From positions 186,001 to 250,000 of the forward strand of contig NZ_JAILYJ010000006.1 of assembly GCF_019793465.1 (NCBI RefSeq): a stretch of 64,000 bases of DNA, written 5' to 3'. The translations under genes were made by a program, and so were the position numbers. Origin of the DNA: Rhizobium croatiense. GTDB taxonomy: Bacteria > Pseudomonadota > Alphaproteobacteria > Rhizobiales > Rhizobiaceae. The stretch's first letter is position 1; every line of letters begins with the position of its first letter. Shown in pieces: positions 54,120 to 62,625 of the stretch. Below the pieces are notes generated by a model that saw nothing but the letters and a program-made list of their open reading frames with translations, made no database searches and was not told the origin of the DNA.

Positions 54120-54687
54120 CCGCCCGCAAGGGTGCTGAAAGGCCCGGCGCGCTTCTCCATCCGGCGCCCCTCCCCTACATGCCGATTATCTCAGCTCGGC
54201 CGGCCATCAACTGATTCGCATGGCCGCGTGACAGACGTGATTCTCCGGGATAGCCCCGCGTCTCCACACCTTCTGCCTGCAAACGCGCGTCGATCCCGCC
54301 TTGGTTTTGTCACATTTTGGCACTGTTAGATAACAAGCCGACCGTTCTCGCGAAAAAATTTCGCCCCGGTTTCTGTTAAGAAATGGCGCTTGTGGGCAAT
54401 GCGGTACGTGCCGAAAAGACACGTCCGAGGCACCCCGGAAGCCCCTGCCAAGGGCCTAAAAACCTTGACGAAATTCCAATTCTTAACGAAATATCATGAG
54501 TTTGCCTCAACTTAACGCAAGTGCGAAAGATTTATTGCGATGCGATATTTCTCTGGACACCATTACACAATTGTCGCATTTTTCCGTTTTAGTAGGGTTA
54601 CCAACACCTGAGTGCAGCCCTGGTGACAGGGTAAACCATTGATCGCCTATTGCCGCCGCGCCCCTCGAAGACAACAGAGTACGATCC
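54120..54687. promoter_or_regulatory. 568-base regulatory region before the sugar-transferase gene
   Basis: No gene supported. The part 54340-54600 is AT-richer than the neighbourhood. Two copies of CTTAACG (54482-54488 and 54511-54517) and a GTTAA (near 54375) are spread through it. They could be regulator half-sites (CtrA-like, or AT-rich targets of MucR/Ros-type regulators common for polysaccharide genes). This is a suggestion only. Confidence 0.35.
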
Positions 54688-55413
54688 TTGAGCATCACGG
54701 AACTAAACAACACCATTTCGACAGAGTCCTTCCGGCCGAGCCGCCGCCAGCAGCCGAGCCTGAAGATCCAGACCCCTGTAATCCACAGCGATGCGCCGCA
54801 AGCGCCGTGGGTGGATCTCGTCCTGAAGCGGGCGTTCGACATTGTTTCGTCGTTGAGCGCCCTCCTCGTCCTCGCACCCTTACTTCTTCTCGTCGCCCTC
54901 TTGATCAAGCTGGACAGCCCCGGACCGGTGCTATTCAAGCAGACTCGTTGGGGTAGGAACTGCAAGGCCATCAAAGTCTACAAGTTCCGCTCCATGCGCA
55001 CCGATCTCTGCGATGTCTCGGGCGTTGCTCAGACGGTGAAGAACGACCCGCGCGTCACCCGCATCGGCGCCATCCTGCGCCGCACGAACATCGACGAGTT
55101 GCCGCAGCTGTTGAACGTGCTGTTGGGCGACATGTCTGTTGTCGGTCCGCGCTGCCACGCGATCGGCATGCGCGCCGGCGGCATGCTCTACGAAGAGCTT
55201 GTGCCGGAATACCACCAGCGCCACGCAATGCGTCCGGGCATGACCGGTCTCGCCCAGATGCGCGGCCTGCGCGGCCCGACCGATCGTCCGGCCAAGGCGC
55301 GCGCCCGCATCGCCAGCGATCTCTATTACGTCGAGAATTTCTCGATCTGGATGGATATGCGCATCATCGTCGGAACCGTCGCATCGGAACTGGCCGGCGG
55401 AAAAGGCTTCTAA
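54688..55413 (+). CDS. Polyprenyl-phosphate sugar transferase (ExoY/PssA family)
   Basis: Membrane enzyme of 241 residues that starts exopolysaccharide repeat-unit synthesis by moving a sugar phosphate to a lipid carrier. One hydrophobic helix (residues about 50-73; [20 protein letters not shown]) precedes the catalytic domain with [43 protein letters not shown] and RPGMTGLAQ. The only usable start is TTG 54688, because a stop lies 15 codons upstream. It does not resemble R. leguminosarum PssA closely, so the sugar cannot be assigned. No other polysaccharide genes lie nearby. Confidence 0.9.
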   Translation: MSITELNNTISTESFRPSRRQQPSLKIQTPVIHSDAPQAPWVDLVLKRAFDIVSSLSALLVLAPLLLLVALLIKLDSPGPVLFKQTRWGRNCKAIKVYKFRSMRTDLCDVSGVAQTVKNDPRVTRIGAILRRTNIDELPQLLNVLLGDMSVVGPRCHAIGMRAGGMLYEELVPEYHQRHAMRPGMTGLAQMRGLRGPTDRPAKARARIASDLYYVENFSIWMDMRIIVGTVASELAGGKGF

Positions 55414-56188
55414 GCGTTTTGTGAGAAACGGGCCGGCTGCTCGGAGCAGCCGGTACCGGAATGTTCGGGCAACTGCCCGCATGCGGTTGAGCGAATCGCG
55501 CTTGCCATCGCACTCCTCAGATACCCCCACGATCATATGCGACGAGAGATCGAGAATCGCCTCTCGTTCCTGCTCTTGCCGTCAGCCGACCCAGCGCCGC
55601 TTCTCTGAGGCGCAAAGGACGCTGCCGCACTTTGGATAAGTTCAGGCATCCATTGCCTGCTTCCCTGTCGGCTTGGCCACTGCCTAACAAGGCGAAATGT
55701 ATTGTTTCAGGTCAGCGCCATGCAATGCGAAGGCGACGGTATTTCTCACCGCATCCTCGAAGAGCGTGTCGATTTCCTGATTGGCCGCCCTCCTCGCAAA
55801 CGCCCCTTCCGCACAGAAGATCGTCAGGATCGTCCGCTTCATCGCCGTCACCGGTCTGCAGCAATAAAAGAGGTCGGGGGCCTGGTAAAAGCTGACGAGG
55901 CTTTGCTGCCGATTGCTGATCAACGGTTTCGATACCGGCGACGAGAAGCTCACGCCGGAGTGACGACGAAGACCGATTGGCTGCCTAAGCAAGGACAGGA
56001 GGCATCAAATCGTACGAACTGGGCCGATAGGGGGAGACCGGCGACGAAGTCTTGCGAGGCAGACACCCATTCATCGGCGACTCCGGGGCGTCTAAATTTG
56101 TTATCAAAGTCTTACGTTGGGCTTAGGCAATTTTTAAATGTGGCAAGCTAGAGTGGCGCTCGTGGTCTTGCGTTGTGTAGAGAGTCCA
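55414..56188. other. 775-base gap before sciP with hairpin and repeat remnants
   Basis: A perfect 10-bp hairpin (CCGGCTGCTC at 55433-55442 with its complement to 55453) follows the sugar-transferase gene, but no T-run is present. GGCGCAAAGGACGCTGCCGC near 55609-55628 resembles a widespread rhizobial intergenic repeat as I remember it. A minus-strand frame from ATG 55842 to 55684 could encode a 52-residue peptide, but its ribosome-binding site is weak and I recognise no family. The rest seems to be upstream DNA of sciP. Confidence 0.4.
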
Positions 56189-56464
56189 ATGACCGAAATG
56201 ATACGTCCCCGAGTAAAATATGTCATCGGCCCCGATGGCAGCCCCCTGACCATCGCGGACCTTCCGCCGCCTAATACGCGGCGCTGGGTGATCCGCCGGA
56301 AGGCAGAGGTTGTCGCGGCTGTTCGCGGTGGCCTGTTGAGCTTGGAAGAGGCCTGCGAGCGTTACACGCTCACGGTCGAAGAGTTCCTGTCCTGGCAGTC
56401 GTCGATCAACAGCCATGGCCTCGCCGGCCTGCGCACCACGCGCATTCAGCAGTATCGCCACTGA
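56189..56464 (+). CDS. sciP: SciP-like CtrA inhibitor (DUF1153)
   Basis: Helix-turn-helix protein of 91 residues, nearly identical in form to Caulobacter SciP: RPRVKYVIGPDGSPLTIADL, then NTRRWVIRRKAEVVAAVRGG and LSLEEACERYTLTVEEFLSW. In Caulobacter, SciP binds CtrA and blocks activation of CtrA-dependent promoters. ATG 56189 yields the standard length. It lies 2.2 kb from ctrA and is part of a cell-cycle gene island here. Confidence 0.93.
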   Translation: MTEMIRPRVKYVIGPDGSPLTIADLPPPNTRRWVIRRKAEVVAAVRGGLLSLEEACERYTLTVEEFLSWQSSINSHGLAGLRTTRIQQYRH

Positions 56465-56485
56465 TCGCACGCCAGCATCGACGAT

Positions 56486-56986
56486 TTATTTCGGGCCGGA
56501 CGCATCTCCCGTCAGGGAGTGCAGAAGGCCCGAAATCATTGACGAGGCCGCATAGCACCACAGGCCAGGCTGAGTGAATGCATCCGCCAACCCCGTCGTC
56601 TTCGCCGCCGCAATGACGATCGCGACCAGCAGCACGTCCATCATTGACCACTTGGACAGATGCGGCACGACGCGACGATAAAATAGACTGCCGGCCCCGC
56701 CGCCGGCACCTGTCGCTTCCGCAGCGATCCCAACCATCTTCAGAATCGGAAGCACGATCGACACCAGTGCGACGATCGCCGCCAGCAGCCCATCCCCACC
56801 CTGCCAGAGCGAGGCGACGATTTCGACAAGCGACGGGGTCTGATCGAAGAAATACAAAGTTTCGAAACGGACCAGCGGCAAGATGAGGCCGAGCGCCAGG
56901 AGGAACGGCGCCGCCACGAGCAGTACCGGGCGGATCATCGAAAGCGCCCTCATCCGCGAACCTTGCACCGATCCAATCTTTTTCAT
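56486..56986 (-). CDS. PqiA-family membrane protein
   Basis: Protein of 166 residues with about four hydrophobic segments (IRPVLLVAAPFLLALGLILP; LLAAIVALVSIVLPILKMVG; WSMMDVLLVAIVIAAAK; GLWCYAASSMISGLL). The KWSMMDVLLVAI segment is typical of a single paraquat-inducible-protein A domain; full PqiA has two such domains, so this is a half-size member. ATG 56986 is preceded by GGAG. Convergent with sciP. Likely envelope-related; precise role unknown. Confidence 0.82.
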   Translation of the reverse strand: MKKIGSVQGSRMRALSMIRPVLLVAAPFLLALGLILPLVRFETLYFFDQTPSLVEIVASLWQGGDGLLAAIVALVSIVLPILKMVGIAAEATGAGGGAGSLFYRRVVPHLSKWSMMDVLLVAIVIAAAKTTGLADAFTQPGLWCYAASSMISGLLHSLTGDASGPK

Positions 56987-57091
56987 GAACACTCCGTCTC
57001 CTCGAGGAATTGCCTCGCCGGCTTGGCATGATCGCGCCGCCGTGTCACCGTCGCCGGCGACAATATCCCCATCCCTCTGCGAGGAAAGACA

Positions 57092-57370
57092 ATGGACATT
57101 CGAAACGAGGAAGGTCCCTCCGGCGGCCGTTATGCGGCCGAGGTCGAAGGGCATGAGGCGGAGATGACCTATTCGCGCACTTCGCCGAAACTCGTCATCA
57201 TCGATCATACCGCCGTTCCCGACGCCCTGCGCGGCAAGGGCGTCGGTCAGGCACTGGCGATGCATGCGGTGGAGGCCGCTCGCACCGGCGGCTGGAAGAT
57301 CATTCCGCTCTGCCCTTTTTTCAAGGCGCAGGCGCAGCGCCACCCGGAATGGCACGACGTCGTGAACTGA
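57092..57370 (+). CDS. GNAT-like N-acetyltransferase (YjdJ type)
   Basis: Short acetyltransferase-like protein of 92 residues with the acetyl-CoA loop ALRGKGVGQALAMHAVEAAR and a C-terminal KIIPLCPFFKAQAQRHPEW, matching the small COG2388 class. Substrate unknown. GAGGAAAG precedes the ATG. It is divergent from the PqiA-type gene and ends before a repeat and a strong hairpin. Confidence 0.88.
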   Translation: MDIRNEEGPSGGRYAAEVEGHEAEMTYSRTSPKLVIIDHTAVPDALRGKGVGQALAMHAVEAARTGGWKIIPLCPFFKAQAQRHPEWHDVVN

Positions 57371-57401
57371 TTCCTGTGAGCTGGCTGCGATTTCTAAAGC
57401 G

Positions 57402-57475
57402 CCGCGCGTCTTTCAGACGCGCGGAGGATGCACTTCCGTGCATCGCGCTTCCGAAAAGCGATTCCGATTTTTCGG
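57402..57475. repeat. Three-hairpin rhizobial intergenic repeat
   Basis: Three hairpins follow each other: CCGCGCGTC/GACGCGCGG (57402-57424), GATGCAC/GTGCATC (57427-57444) and CCGAAAA/TTTTTCGG (about 57451-57475). I remember such modules as dispersed repeats in Rhizobium genomes. Confidence 0.65.
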
Positions 57476-57524
57476 GCCGTTGCACCAAGCGGGCGACATG
57501 GAGATGGAAAACGGCAAACACCAA

Positions 57525-57566
57525 AAGCCATGTATGACGGACCAGCGCGCCCATCATACATGGCTT
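57525..57566. terminator. Bidirectional hairpin between convergent genes
   Basis: A perfect 13-bp inverted repeat (AAGCCATGTATGA at 57525-57537 and its complement at 57554-57566) around a 16-base loop. It lies between the convergent GNAT and fliJ-like genes and may end both transcripts, though the T-tail is poor. Confidence 0.55.
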
Positions 57567-57613
57567 CTCTGTGGCGATCCCGGGGCGCCGAAGCCGGCGC
57601 CCGTCGTTTTCAC

Positions 57614-57964
57614 TTACGCCCGCGCTCGAGCGCCGCTGTCACGTTCTTCCAGCGCCGACGCCCTTGCATATTCCGCCTGCATCTCCTCAAGCGCCAATTC
57701 CAGCGCCTCTTCCTGCATCTTCAGTTCCTTGATTGAAACCTGCAGGTTGTCGGCCCGCTGACGCGCGGCCTTGGCGAAGGTCGGATAAGCAAAGTGATTC
57801 GGGTCTGATATACCGGACTTCTTTTCCTCGACGACGATCTGGCTCTCCAGATCCTTCGTCATCCGTTCGAATTCGGACATCATCATCTGCAATTGCTGCA
57901 ATTGACGTCGTTTTTCGTTCACCTGAAACTCTTTCAGGCGAACGAGACTTTCTCGCGACTTCAT
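57614..57964 (-). CDS. FliJ-like coiled-coil protein
   Basis: Protein of 116 residues, almost entirely coiled coil (LVRLKEFQVNEKRRQLQQLQ; ELKMQEEALELALEEMQAEY). It resembles flagellar export chaperones of the FliJ type, and small FliJ-like genes are found near ctrA in related bacteria. Assignment is by pattern and position only. Start ATG 57964 has GGGAG at good spacing; ATG 57970 is possible. Divergent from ctrA, so its promoter may also be controlled by CtrA. Confidence 0.72.
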   Translation of the reverse strand: MKSRESLVRLKEFQVNEKRRQLQQLQMMMSEFERMTKDLESQIVVEEKKSGISDPNHFAYPTFAKAARQRADNLQVSIKELKMQEEALELALEEMQAEYARASALEERDSGARARA

Positions 57965-58400
57965 ACGCATTACTCCCGTGATGCGAGACCCCGGCTCAAC
58001 TTGAAACCGCCCTGCGCGCCGCTTTGACACGGTTTGCTAAAAAATTTCCTGCGATATTAACAAAAACCTACCGCTGGTAACCTTTCGTTTACGGGCATCG
58101 TTAATGATAGGCCCGATGATTTAAGGGTCGGTAAATGCCGCGGCATGAAGTTCGAACCTTTTCATTGGCGAGTCGGATGAATCACTTAGCGCTGTTTCCT
58201 AATGTTAAAATTGAGGAAAGCCTTTTTGAGATTCCTATTGGAAAACAGAGAAATGGAAAAATTATTTAATAAATTCGATACTCCTTGCCAGAGTGAATCA
58301 GAATTTGTTAACCATTTCGTGGCAGCTTCCAAATCACGTAGCTTGTTCGGTAGCGTGTAGGGGGCCAGACCACCTTTCGGCGGCGGTAAAGGGGATAATT
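57965..58400 (+). promoter_or_regulatory. ctrA promoter region with GANTC sites and CtrA half-site
   Basis: The 436-base divergent spacer contains four CcrM-type GANTC sites within 130 bases (58170-58174, 58179-58183, 58230-58234, 58295-58299) and a GTTAACCAT motif at 58307-58315 that fits a CtrA half-site. In Caulobacter, ctrA is controlled by DNA methylation and by CtrA itself, so the same is likely here. AAAGGGGA (58388-58395) is the ctrA ribosome-binding site. Confidence 0.65.
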
Positions 58401-59102
58401 ATGCGGGTACTTCTCATCGAGGACGACAGCGCTACGGCGCAGAGCATCGAGTTGATGCTGAAATCAGAGAGTTTTAATGTTTACACCACCGATCTCGGTG
58501 AAGAAGGCGTCGATCTGGGCAAGCTGTATGATTACGATATCATCCTTCTCGATCTGAACCTGCCCGACATGTCCGGATATGAAGTGCTCCGCACTCTCCG
58601 GCTGTCGAAGGTCAAGACACCGATCCTCATTCTGTCGGGCATGGCCGGCATCGAAGACAAGGTTCGCGGCCTCGGCTTCGGCGCTGACGACTACATGACC
58701 AAGCCGTTCCACAAGGACGAGCTCGTCGCCCGCATTCACGCCATCGTCCGCCGCTCCAAGGGCCACGCCCAGTCGGTGATCATGACCGGCGAACTGATCG
58801 TCAATCTCGATGCCAAGACCGTTGAAGTCGGCGGCCAGCGCGTCCATCTGACGGGCAAGGAATACCAGATGCTGGAGCTGCTTTCGCTCCGCAAGGGCAC
58901 CACGCTCACCAAGGAAATGTTCCTCAACCACCTTTACGGCGGCATGGACGAGCCGGAACTGAAGATCATCGACGTCTTCATCTGCAAGTTGCGCAAGAAA
59001 CTCGCCAACGCCGCCGGCGGCGCCAACTATATCGAGACCGTCTGGGGCCGTGGTTACGTTCTTCGCGAGCCGGATGGCGCCGAATATGCGGAAACCGCCT
59101 AA
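58401..59102 (+). CDS. ctrA: Cell-cycle master response regulator CtrA
   Basis: OmpR-type regulator of 233 residues. The receiver has [20 protein letters not shown], phosphoacceptor Asp51 ([13 protein letters not shown]) and KPF. The DNA-binding domain has [20 protein letters not shown] and [15 protein letters not shown]. The sequence is almost that of known alphaproteobacterial CtrA. It controls cell division, chromosome replication and flagellar/envelope genes. Phosphate should come through ChpT (59814). ATG 58401 is chosen by alignment; a terminator follows. Confidence 0.98.
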   Translation: MRVLLIEDDSATAQSIELMLKSESFNVYTTDLGEEGVDLGKLYDYDIILLDLNLPDMSGYEVLRTLRLSKVKTPILILSGMAGIEDKVRGLGFGADDYMTKPFHKDELVARIHAIVRRSKGHAQSVIMTGELIVNLDAKTVEVGGQRVHLTGKEYQMLELLSLRKGTTLTKEMFLNHLYGGMDEPELKIIDVFICKLRKKLANAAGGANYIETVWGRGYVLREPDGAEYAETA

Positions 59103-59140
59103 AGCCTCCAATCTTCCGATCCCCCTTATCGGATGACGAA

Positions 59141-59166
59141 ATCCCGCCCTTCCGGCGGGATTTTTC
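59141..59166 (+). terminator. Terminator of ctrA
   Basis: An 8-bp stem (ATCCCGCC at 59141-59148 and complement at 59154-59161) with a five-base loop, followed by five T. Confidence 0.88.
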
Positions 59167-59330
59167 GTTTTTGGCTGGCAATGAGAGTGAGATGGCCTGA
59201 GGCCCTTATCGACCTGAAGTCCTTCATCTCGGTAAGGGAAGGAGAAGGAGAGCCGCAGCATCAGCCGACGTCCGCACTTTTTTGGCGGAACGCTCCGGGA
59301 ATGGATGATGTCGGCGGAATGCGCCTGCCG

Positions 59331-59693
59331 TCAGGCAGCGATCGCGCGGTTTCCGAAAACGGCGGTCAGGATTTTGCGATCGAAGGGTTTCAGCAGGAAA
59401 TCCGTGGCGCCGGCCCGTTTGCCCGCCATCAGTTTCTTCAGATCCGCTTCGATGACGCAATAATAGATTTTGACGTCCTTGCCCCCGTCCATAGCGCGGA
59501 TGGCGGCAATGAGGTCGAGGGCGCCTTCCATGCCGGAATCGACGATCAGATATTCCGGCAGTTCCGCCTGGCAGCGCTGCAGCGCCTCGCTGGCATTGGA
59601 AGCCTCGCTGACGAGAAAGTCGAGTTCGGAGAGAATGCGCTTGCCGACCTTGCGGACGATGTCCGAATTATCGGTGATCATGAACCTTTGCAT
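59331..59693 (-). CDS. Single-domain receiver protein between ctrA and chpT
   Basis: Stand-alone receiver of 120 residues with no output domain. Asp52 (EYLIVDSGM) is the likely phosphoacceptor, and LLKPFDRK near the C-terminus provides the conserved Lys. The N-terminal acidic pocket reads MITDNSD, with one acidic residue of the usual pair replaced by Asn. The region around Asp52 (DSGMEG) differs from the usual D-x-x-M/L-P. AAAGGAG precedes the ATG. Lying between ctrA and chpT on the minus strand, it may take part in the CtrA phosphorelay; not CpdR by sequence. Confidence 0.88.
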   Translation of the reverse strand: MQRFMITDNSDIVRKVGKRILSELDFLVSEASNASEALQRCQAELPEYLIVDSGMEGALDLIAAIRAMDGGKDVKIYYCVIEADLKKLMAGKRAGATDFLLKPFDRKILTAVFGNRAIAA

Positions 59694-59813
59694 GACTGCT
59701 CCTTTGCCCCCGCATTCGTCGCAACAAGAGGCCTCTTACAACCCTGGAGGATAGGTCCATCAGGCTAAGGAATCGTTACCGGACGGGCGCCCGCACCCGT
59801 TCAGGCCCCGAAA

Positions 59814-60461
59814 TCAAGCAGCAGCGACCACCGCCGTGAACACCAATTCATCGGCGCTGGCGCTATGATCGAGCGTCATTCCGCACTCTTCAGCCAATAG
59901 CACGGCGTAATAGGGCTGTATCGAATGGGCATCGATTGCCTCCTCGATCGTGCCGGTCGATATTTCAACGAATTTCGGCGGCAAGCGCATCATCTTGCCC
60001 TTGGCCGTGAGCGTGAACTTGGCGTCGAATTCTGGGTTTTCGAGCGTCACCTCGAGCACGCCGCCGCGTGGAATGGAGGAATAGGCGACGAGGAAGAGAT
60101 TAAGCAGCAGCTTGACCCGGTTCTTGGCAACGATGGCGCGCGGCCCATTCCAGATCACCTCGGTTTTCTTCTCCGCCAGCGCAAAATCCTTGGCGGCCCG
60201 CTCGGCCTCGCCGGTGTCGATCGAGGCGCCAACGGAACCGGACGCGCCGAAGGCGAGACGCGCGAATTTCAGCCGGACGGAAGCATTGAGCGCACTGGTG
60301 CGGATCAGGTCCATCGCATCGGAATCGGCGCCACCTTCATCGAGAAGTTCCAAACCGTTGTTAATCGCGCCGACGGGCGAGATGACGTCGTGGCAAACGC
60401 GGCTGCAGAGGAGCGCGGCCAGATCCGGGCCGGATAGGGTAAGGTTCGGGTTCTTGGACAT
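59814..60461 (-). CDS. chpT: Histidine phosphotransferase ChpT
   Basis: Dimeric phosphotransferase of 215 residues that passes phosphate from the CckA kinase to CtrA and CpdR in alphaproteobacteria. His24 lies in LCSRVCHDVISPVGAINNG, the family hallmark, followed by a degenerate ATPase-like domain. ATG 60461 (or the adjacent ATG 60464) follows AGGAG; the longer frame to 60512 is unlikely. Divergent from eipA across a region with a CtrA box. Confidence 0.95.
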   Translation of the reverse strand: MSKNPNLTLSGPDLAALLCSRVCHDVISPVGAINNGLELLDEGGADSDAMDLIRTSALNASVRLKFARLAFGASGSVGASIDTGEAERAAKDFALAEKKTEVIWNGPRAIVAKNRVKLLLNLFLVAYSSIPRGGVLEVTLENPEFDAKFTLTAKGKMMRLPPKFVEISTGTIEEAIDAHSIQPYYAVLLAEECGMTLDHSASADELVFTAVVAAA

Positions 60462-60566
60462 CATCGTCTCCTGAGGGGCGGCAATCTCATCGCGCTCGGT
60501 AATATGCGTCATCTTAATTGCGCGAAGTTTGCGATCGTATTCGGTGCCATAATGACACCATATTTG

Positions 60567-60582
60567 GTAAACCGATTGTTAA
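60567..60582. promoter_or_regulatory. Predicted CtrA box between chpT and eipA
   Basis: GTAAACCGATTGTTAA. Read on the minus strand it is TTAA-N7-TTTAC, one mismatch from the CtrA consensus TTAA-N7-TTAAC. It lies 74 bases upstream of the eipA ATG and 106 bases upstream of chpT. Confidence 0.65.
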
Positions 60583-60655
60583 GATCATCGGCGCAAAATG
60601 CAGCAATTGACGCGAGCGGTTGTCCGCTCCCGACCAACGACGAACGGATGACACC

Positions 60656-61246
60656 ATGCGCCCTCGATTTCCGCACCGCATCATCGGCTTCTGCAGGTTG
60701 CTCTCGGCCCTCGTCTTCTCCTCGATGATGGTTGCCGGGCCGGCCGCCGCTCAGAACAACAACGGTCAGTATACGATGCAGGAAATCATCGATACCGGCC
60801 ACTCCTTCTTCGGCTCCGCCAGCGGCGGTCTTGCCAAGGTGGTGGAAAGCGCCTTCCAGAAATACGGCCTGCCGAACGGTTATATTCTCGGACAGGAAGG
60901 CGGCGGCGCCTTCATCGCCGGCCTCACCTATGGCGAAGGCCAGCTGAACACCAAGAATGCCGGCGAGCATCCGCTCTACTGGCAGGGCCCATCCCTCGGC
61001 ATCGATTACGGCGGACAGGGCTCGCGCGTCATGATGCTCGTCTATGATCTGCCCTCCATCGATGGCATCTATGCCCGCTTCGGCGGCGTCAGCGGCTCCG
61101 CCTATGTGATTGCGGGCTTCGGCATGACGGTGCTGAAGAACAACGACGTGCTGGTCGTGCCGATCCGCACCGGCGTCGGCGCCCGGCTCGGCGTCAATGT
61201 CGGCTATCTCAAGATCACCCAGGCGCCGACCTGGAACCCTTTCTGA
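60656..61246 (+). CDS. eipA: Envelope protein EipA (DUF1134)
   Basis: Periplasmic protein of 196 residues with a signal peptide (LLSALVFSSMMVAGPAAA, cut before QN) and a DUF1134 domain (GLAKVVESAFQKYGLPNGYI; YDLPSIDGIYARFGGVSGSA; GVGARLGVNVGYLKIT). In Brucella, EipA is needed for envelope integrity and its gene is activated by CtrA (recalled from the literature). A CtrA-like box upstream and the neighbouring chpT and ctrA fit that picture. ATG 60656 is the signal-peptide start. Confidence 0.92.
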   Translation: MRPRFPHRIIGFCRLLSALVFSSMMVAGPAAAQNNNGQYTMQEIIDTGHSFFGSASGGLAKVVESAFQKYGLPNGYILGQEGGGAFIAGLTYGEGQLNTKNAGEHPLYWQGPSLGIDYGGQGSRVMMLVYDLPSIDGIYARFGGVSGSAYVIAGFGMTVLKNNDVLVVPIRTGVGARLGVNVGYLKITQAPTWNPF

Positions 61247-61463
61247 GGCCGCAGGACCGTTGGAAACTGCCGCCACCCGCATCGGCGGCCTTGCCCCGAT
61301 GCGCCATGCGTGCTTAATCATCACGGATGACCCGGAATAGGACGCCGAAAGCGTAATCGGTTTTCGGATGTCAAGTTCCGGCCAACGGAGAACGGGATTC
61401 AGACCTTAGGCCGACTGGGCTGACATCCTGTTTTAGTATCAACGTCGAATCGATGGCCCCGCC

Positions 61464-62624
61464 GTGATCGAATACGCTCTCTTGTTCGGACTGGGCTTCC
61501 TGACCGCGGCCTTCCTCGTCTTTCTGATTTCGCCGGCCGTACACCGCCGCATCGTCTGGTATACCGAAAATCGGCTGAAAGCGACGATGCCGCTGAGCCC
61601 GCAAGAGGTCCGCGCCCAGAAAGATATGGTGCGCGCCCTTTATGCCGCCGAAAACGCGCGCACCACCCAGGACCTTCTGCGTGAACGCGAAAAATCCCTC
61701 TCGCTTCAACTGTGGCACGATGCCCTTGCCGTCGATGCCGGCAGGCTTGCCGCCGATATCGGTGAATTGCAGGCCCAGATCGGCGAGATGCATGTCGAGG
61801 CGGCCGAGCAGCGCTCGCACCTGCGCAAGGACGAGAACTACATCAGTCAGTTGAAGACCAATCTGCATATCGCTGAGCAATCCGCTGCCAACAAGGAGAG
61901 CGAACTGGCGGCAATGCGGACGCGGCTGAGCAAGCTCAGCGAACAAACCGACGGGCTGAGGATTGATCTGGCCGCGCGTGAAACAGAGGCGGAAAGCCTG
62001 AAATTTCGCGCCAACGCGTTGCGCGACGAACGCGACACGCTGCGCCAGGACGTCACCCTGCTGCAGAAGCGGGCCAAGGATGCCGAGCAGAAACTGACAC
62101 AGCAGCAGCATATGGTGATCCGCCTGGAAGACAAGGCCGCGCGTGAGAGCGCATCCGCCGCCGAGAAGGAAAACCTGCTCGCCCGCCGTCAGCAGGAAAT
62201 CGTCAAGCTGAAGGAGCAGTTGAAAGCCGCCAACGCCGAGATCCGCAGGATCAACCGGGTGCTGCGCGACGCCGGCCTGGCCAAAATGGCGGCGGAATTA
62301 CCGACCGAACTGACGGCCGACGACTCAACCGTGTCCATGCTCGACACCGCTGCGGTGACGGCTGAGATGAGCGAGGATGCCCGCAAGCGCAGCGCCGCCC
62401 TTGCCGAACGCCTGCAGAAGGCAAAGTCCGTCGCCGGACGTGATGGTGCGATCCGCGAGGAGATCGCCTCGATCGCCGCCAATATGGTGGCGCTGACCGC
62501 ACTCAACGAAGGCCCTTCCTCGCCGATCCGCACGCTGCTGGCGGATGCCGGGACCAAGAACCCGAACGACCGCGTCAGCCTTGCCGACAGGGCGGCCGCC
62601 ATCATCGCCAATCCGGTGCGATAA
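61464..62624 (+). CDS. Membrane-anchored coiled-coil protein of unknown function
   Basis: Protein of 386 residues that I do not recognise beyond its pattern. One N-terminal transmembrane helix (ALLFGLGFLTAAFLVFLISP) is followed by a cytoplasmic-looking segment with RRIVWYTENRLKATMPLSPQE and about 180 residues of continuous coiled coil (residues about 65-270). A low-complexity tail ends with LTALNEGPSSPIRTLLADAG. It starts at GTG 61464; no in-frame ATG fits. The layout recalls envelope or division-site scaffolds. The product ends just before a dispersed repeat. Confidence 0.8.
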   Translation: MIEYALLFGLGFLTAAFLVFLISPAVHRRIVWYTENRLKATMPLSPQEVRAQKDMVRALYAAENARTTQDLLREREKSLSLQLWHDALAVDAGRLAADIGELQAQIGEMHVEAAEQRSHLRKDENYISQLKTNLHIAEQSAANKESELAAMRTRLSKLSEQTDGLRIDLAARETEAESLKFRANALRDERDTLRQDVTLLQKRAKDAEQKLTQQQHMVIRLEDKAARESASAAEKENLLARRQQEIVKLKEQLKAANAEIRRINRVLRDAGLAKMAAELPTELTADDSTVSMLDTAAVTAEMSEDARKRSAALAERLQKAKSVAGRDGAIREEIASIAANMVALTALNEGPSSPIRTLLADAGTKNPNDRVSLADRAAAIIANPVR

Positions 62625-62625
62625 A

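Noticed and set aside
54507..54974. A 155-codon minus-strand frame before and into the sugar-transferase gene
   Set aside because: No ribosome-binding site or family resemblance, and it overlaps the start of a well-supported gene.
55609..55637. Fragment like a common rhizobial repeat
   Set aside because: Only a short piece matches what I remember, without the flanking hairpins, so it is mentioned in the gap description and not called as a repeat.
55684..55842. Possible 52-residue minus-strand peptide
   Set aside because: Weak ribosome-binding site, no recognised family, in a long non-coding gap; too little support to call as a gene.
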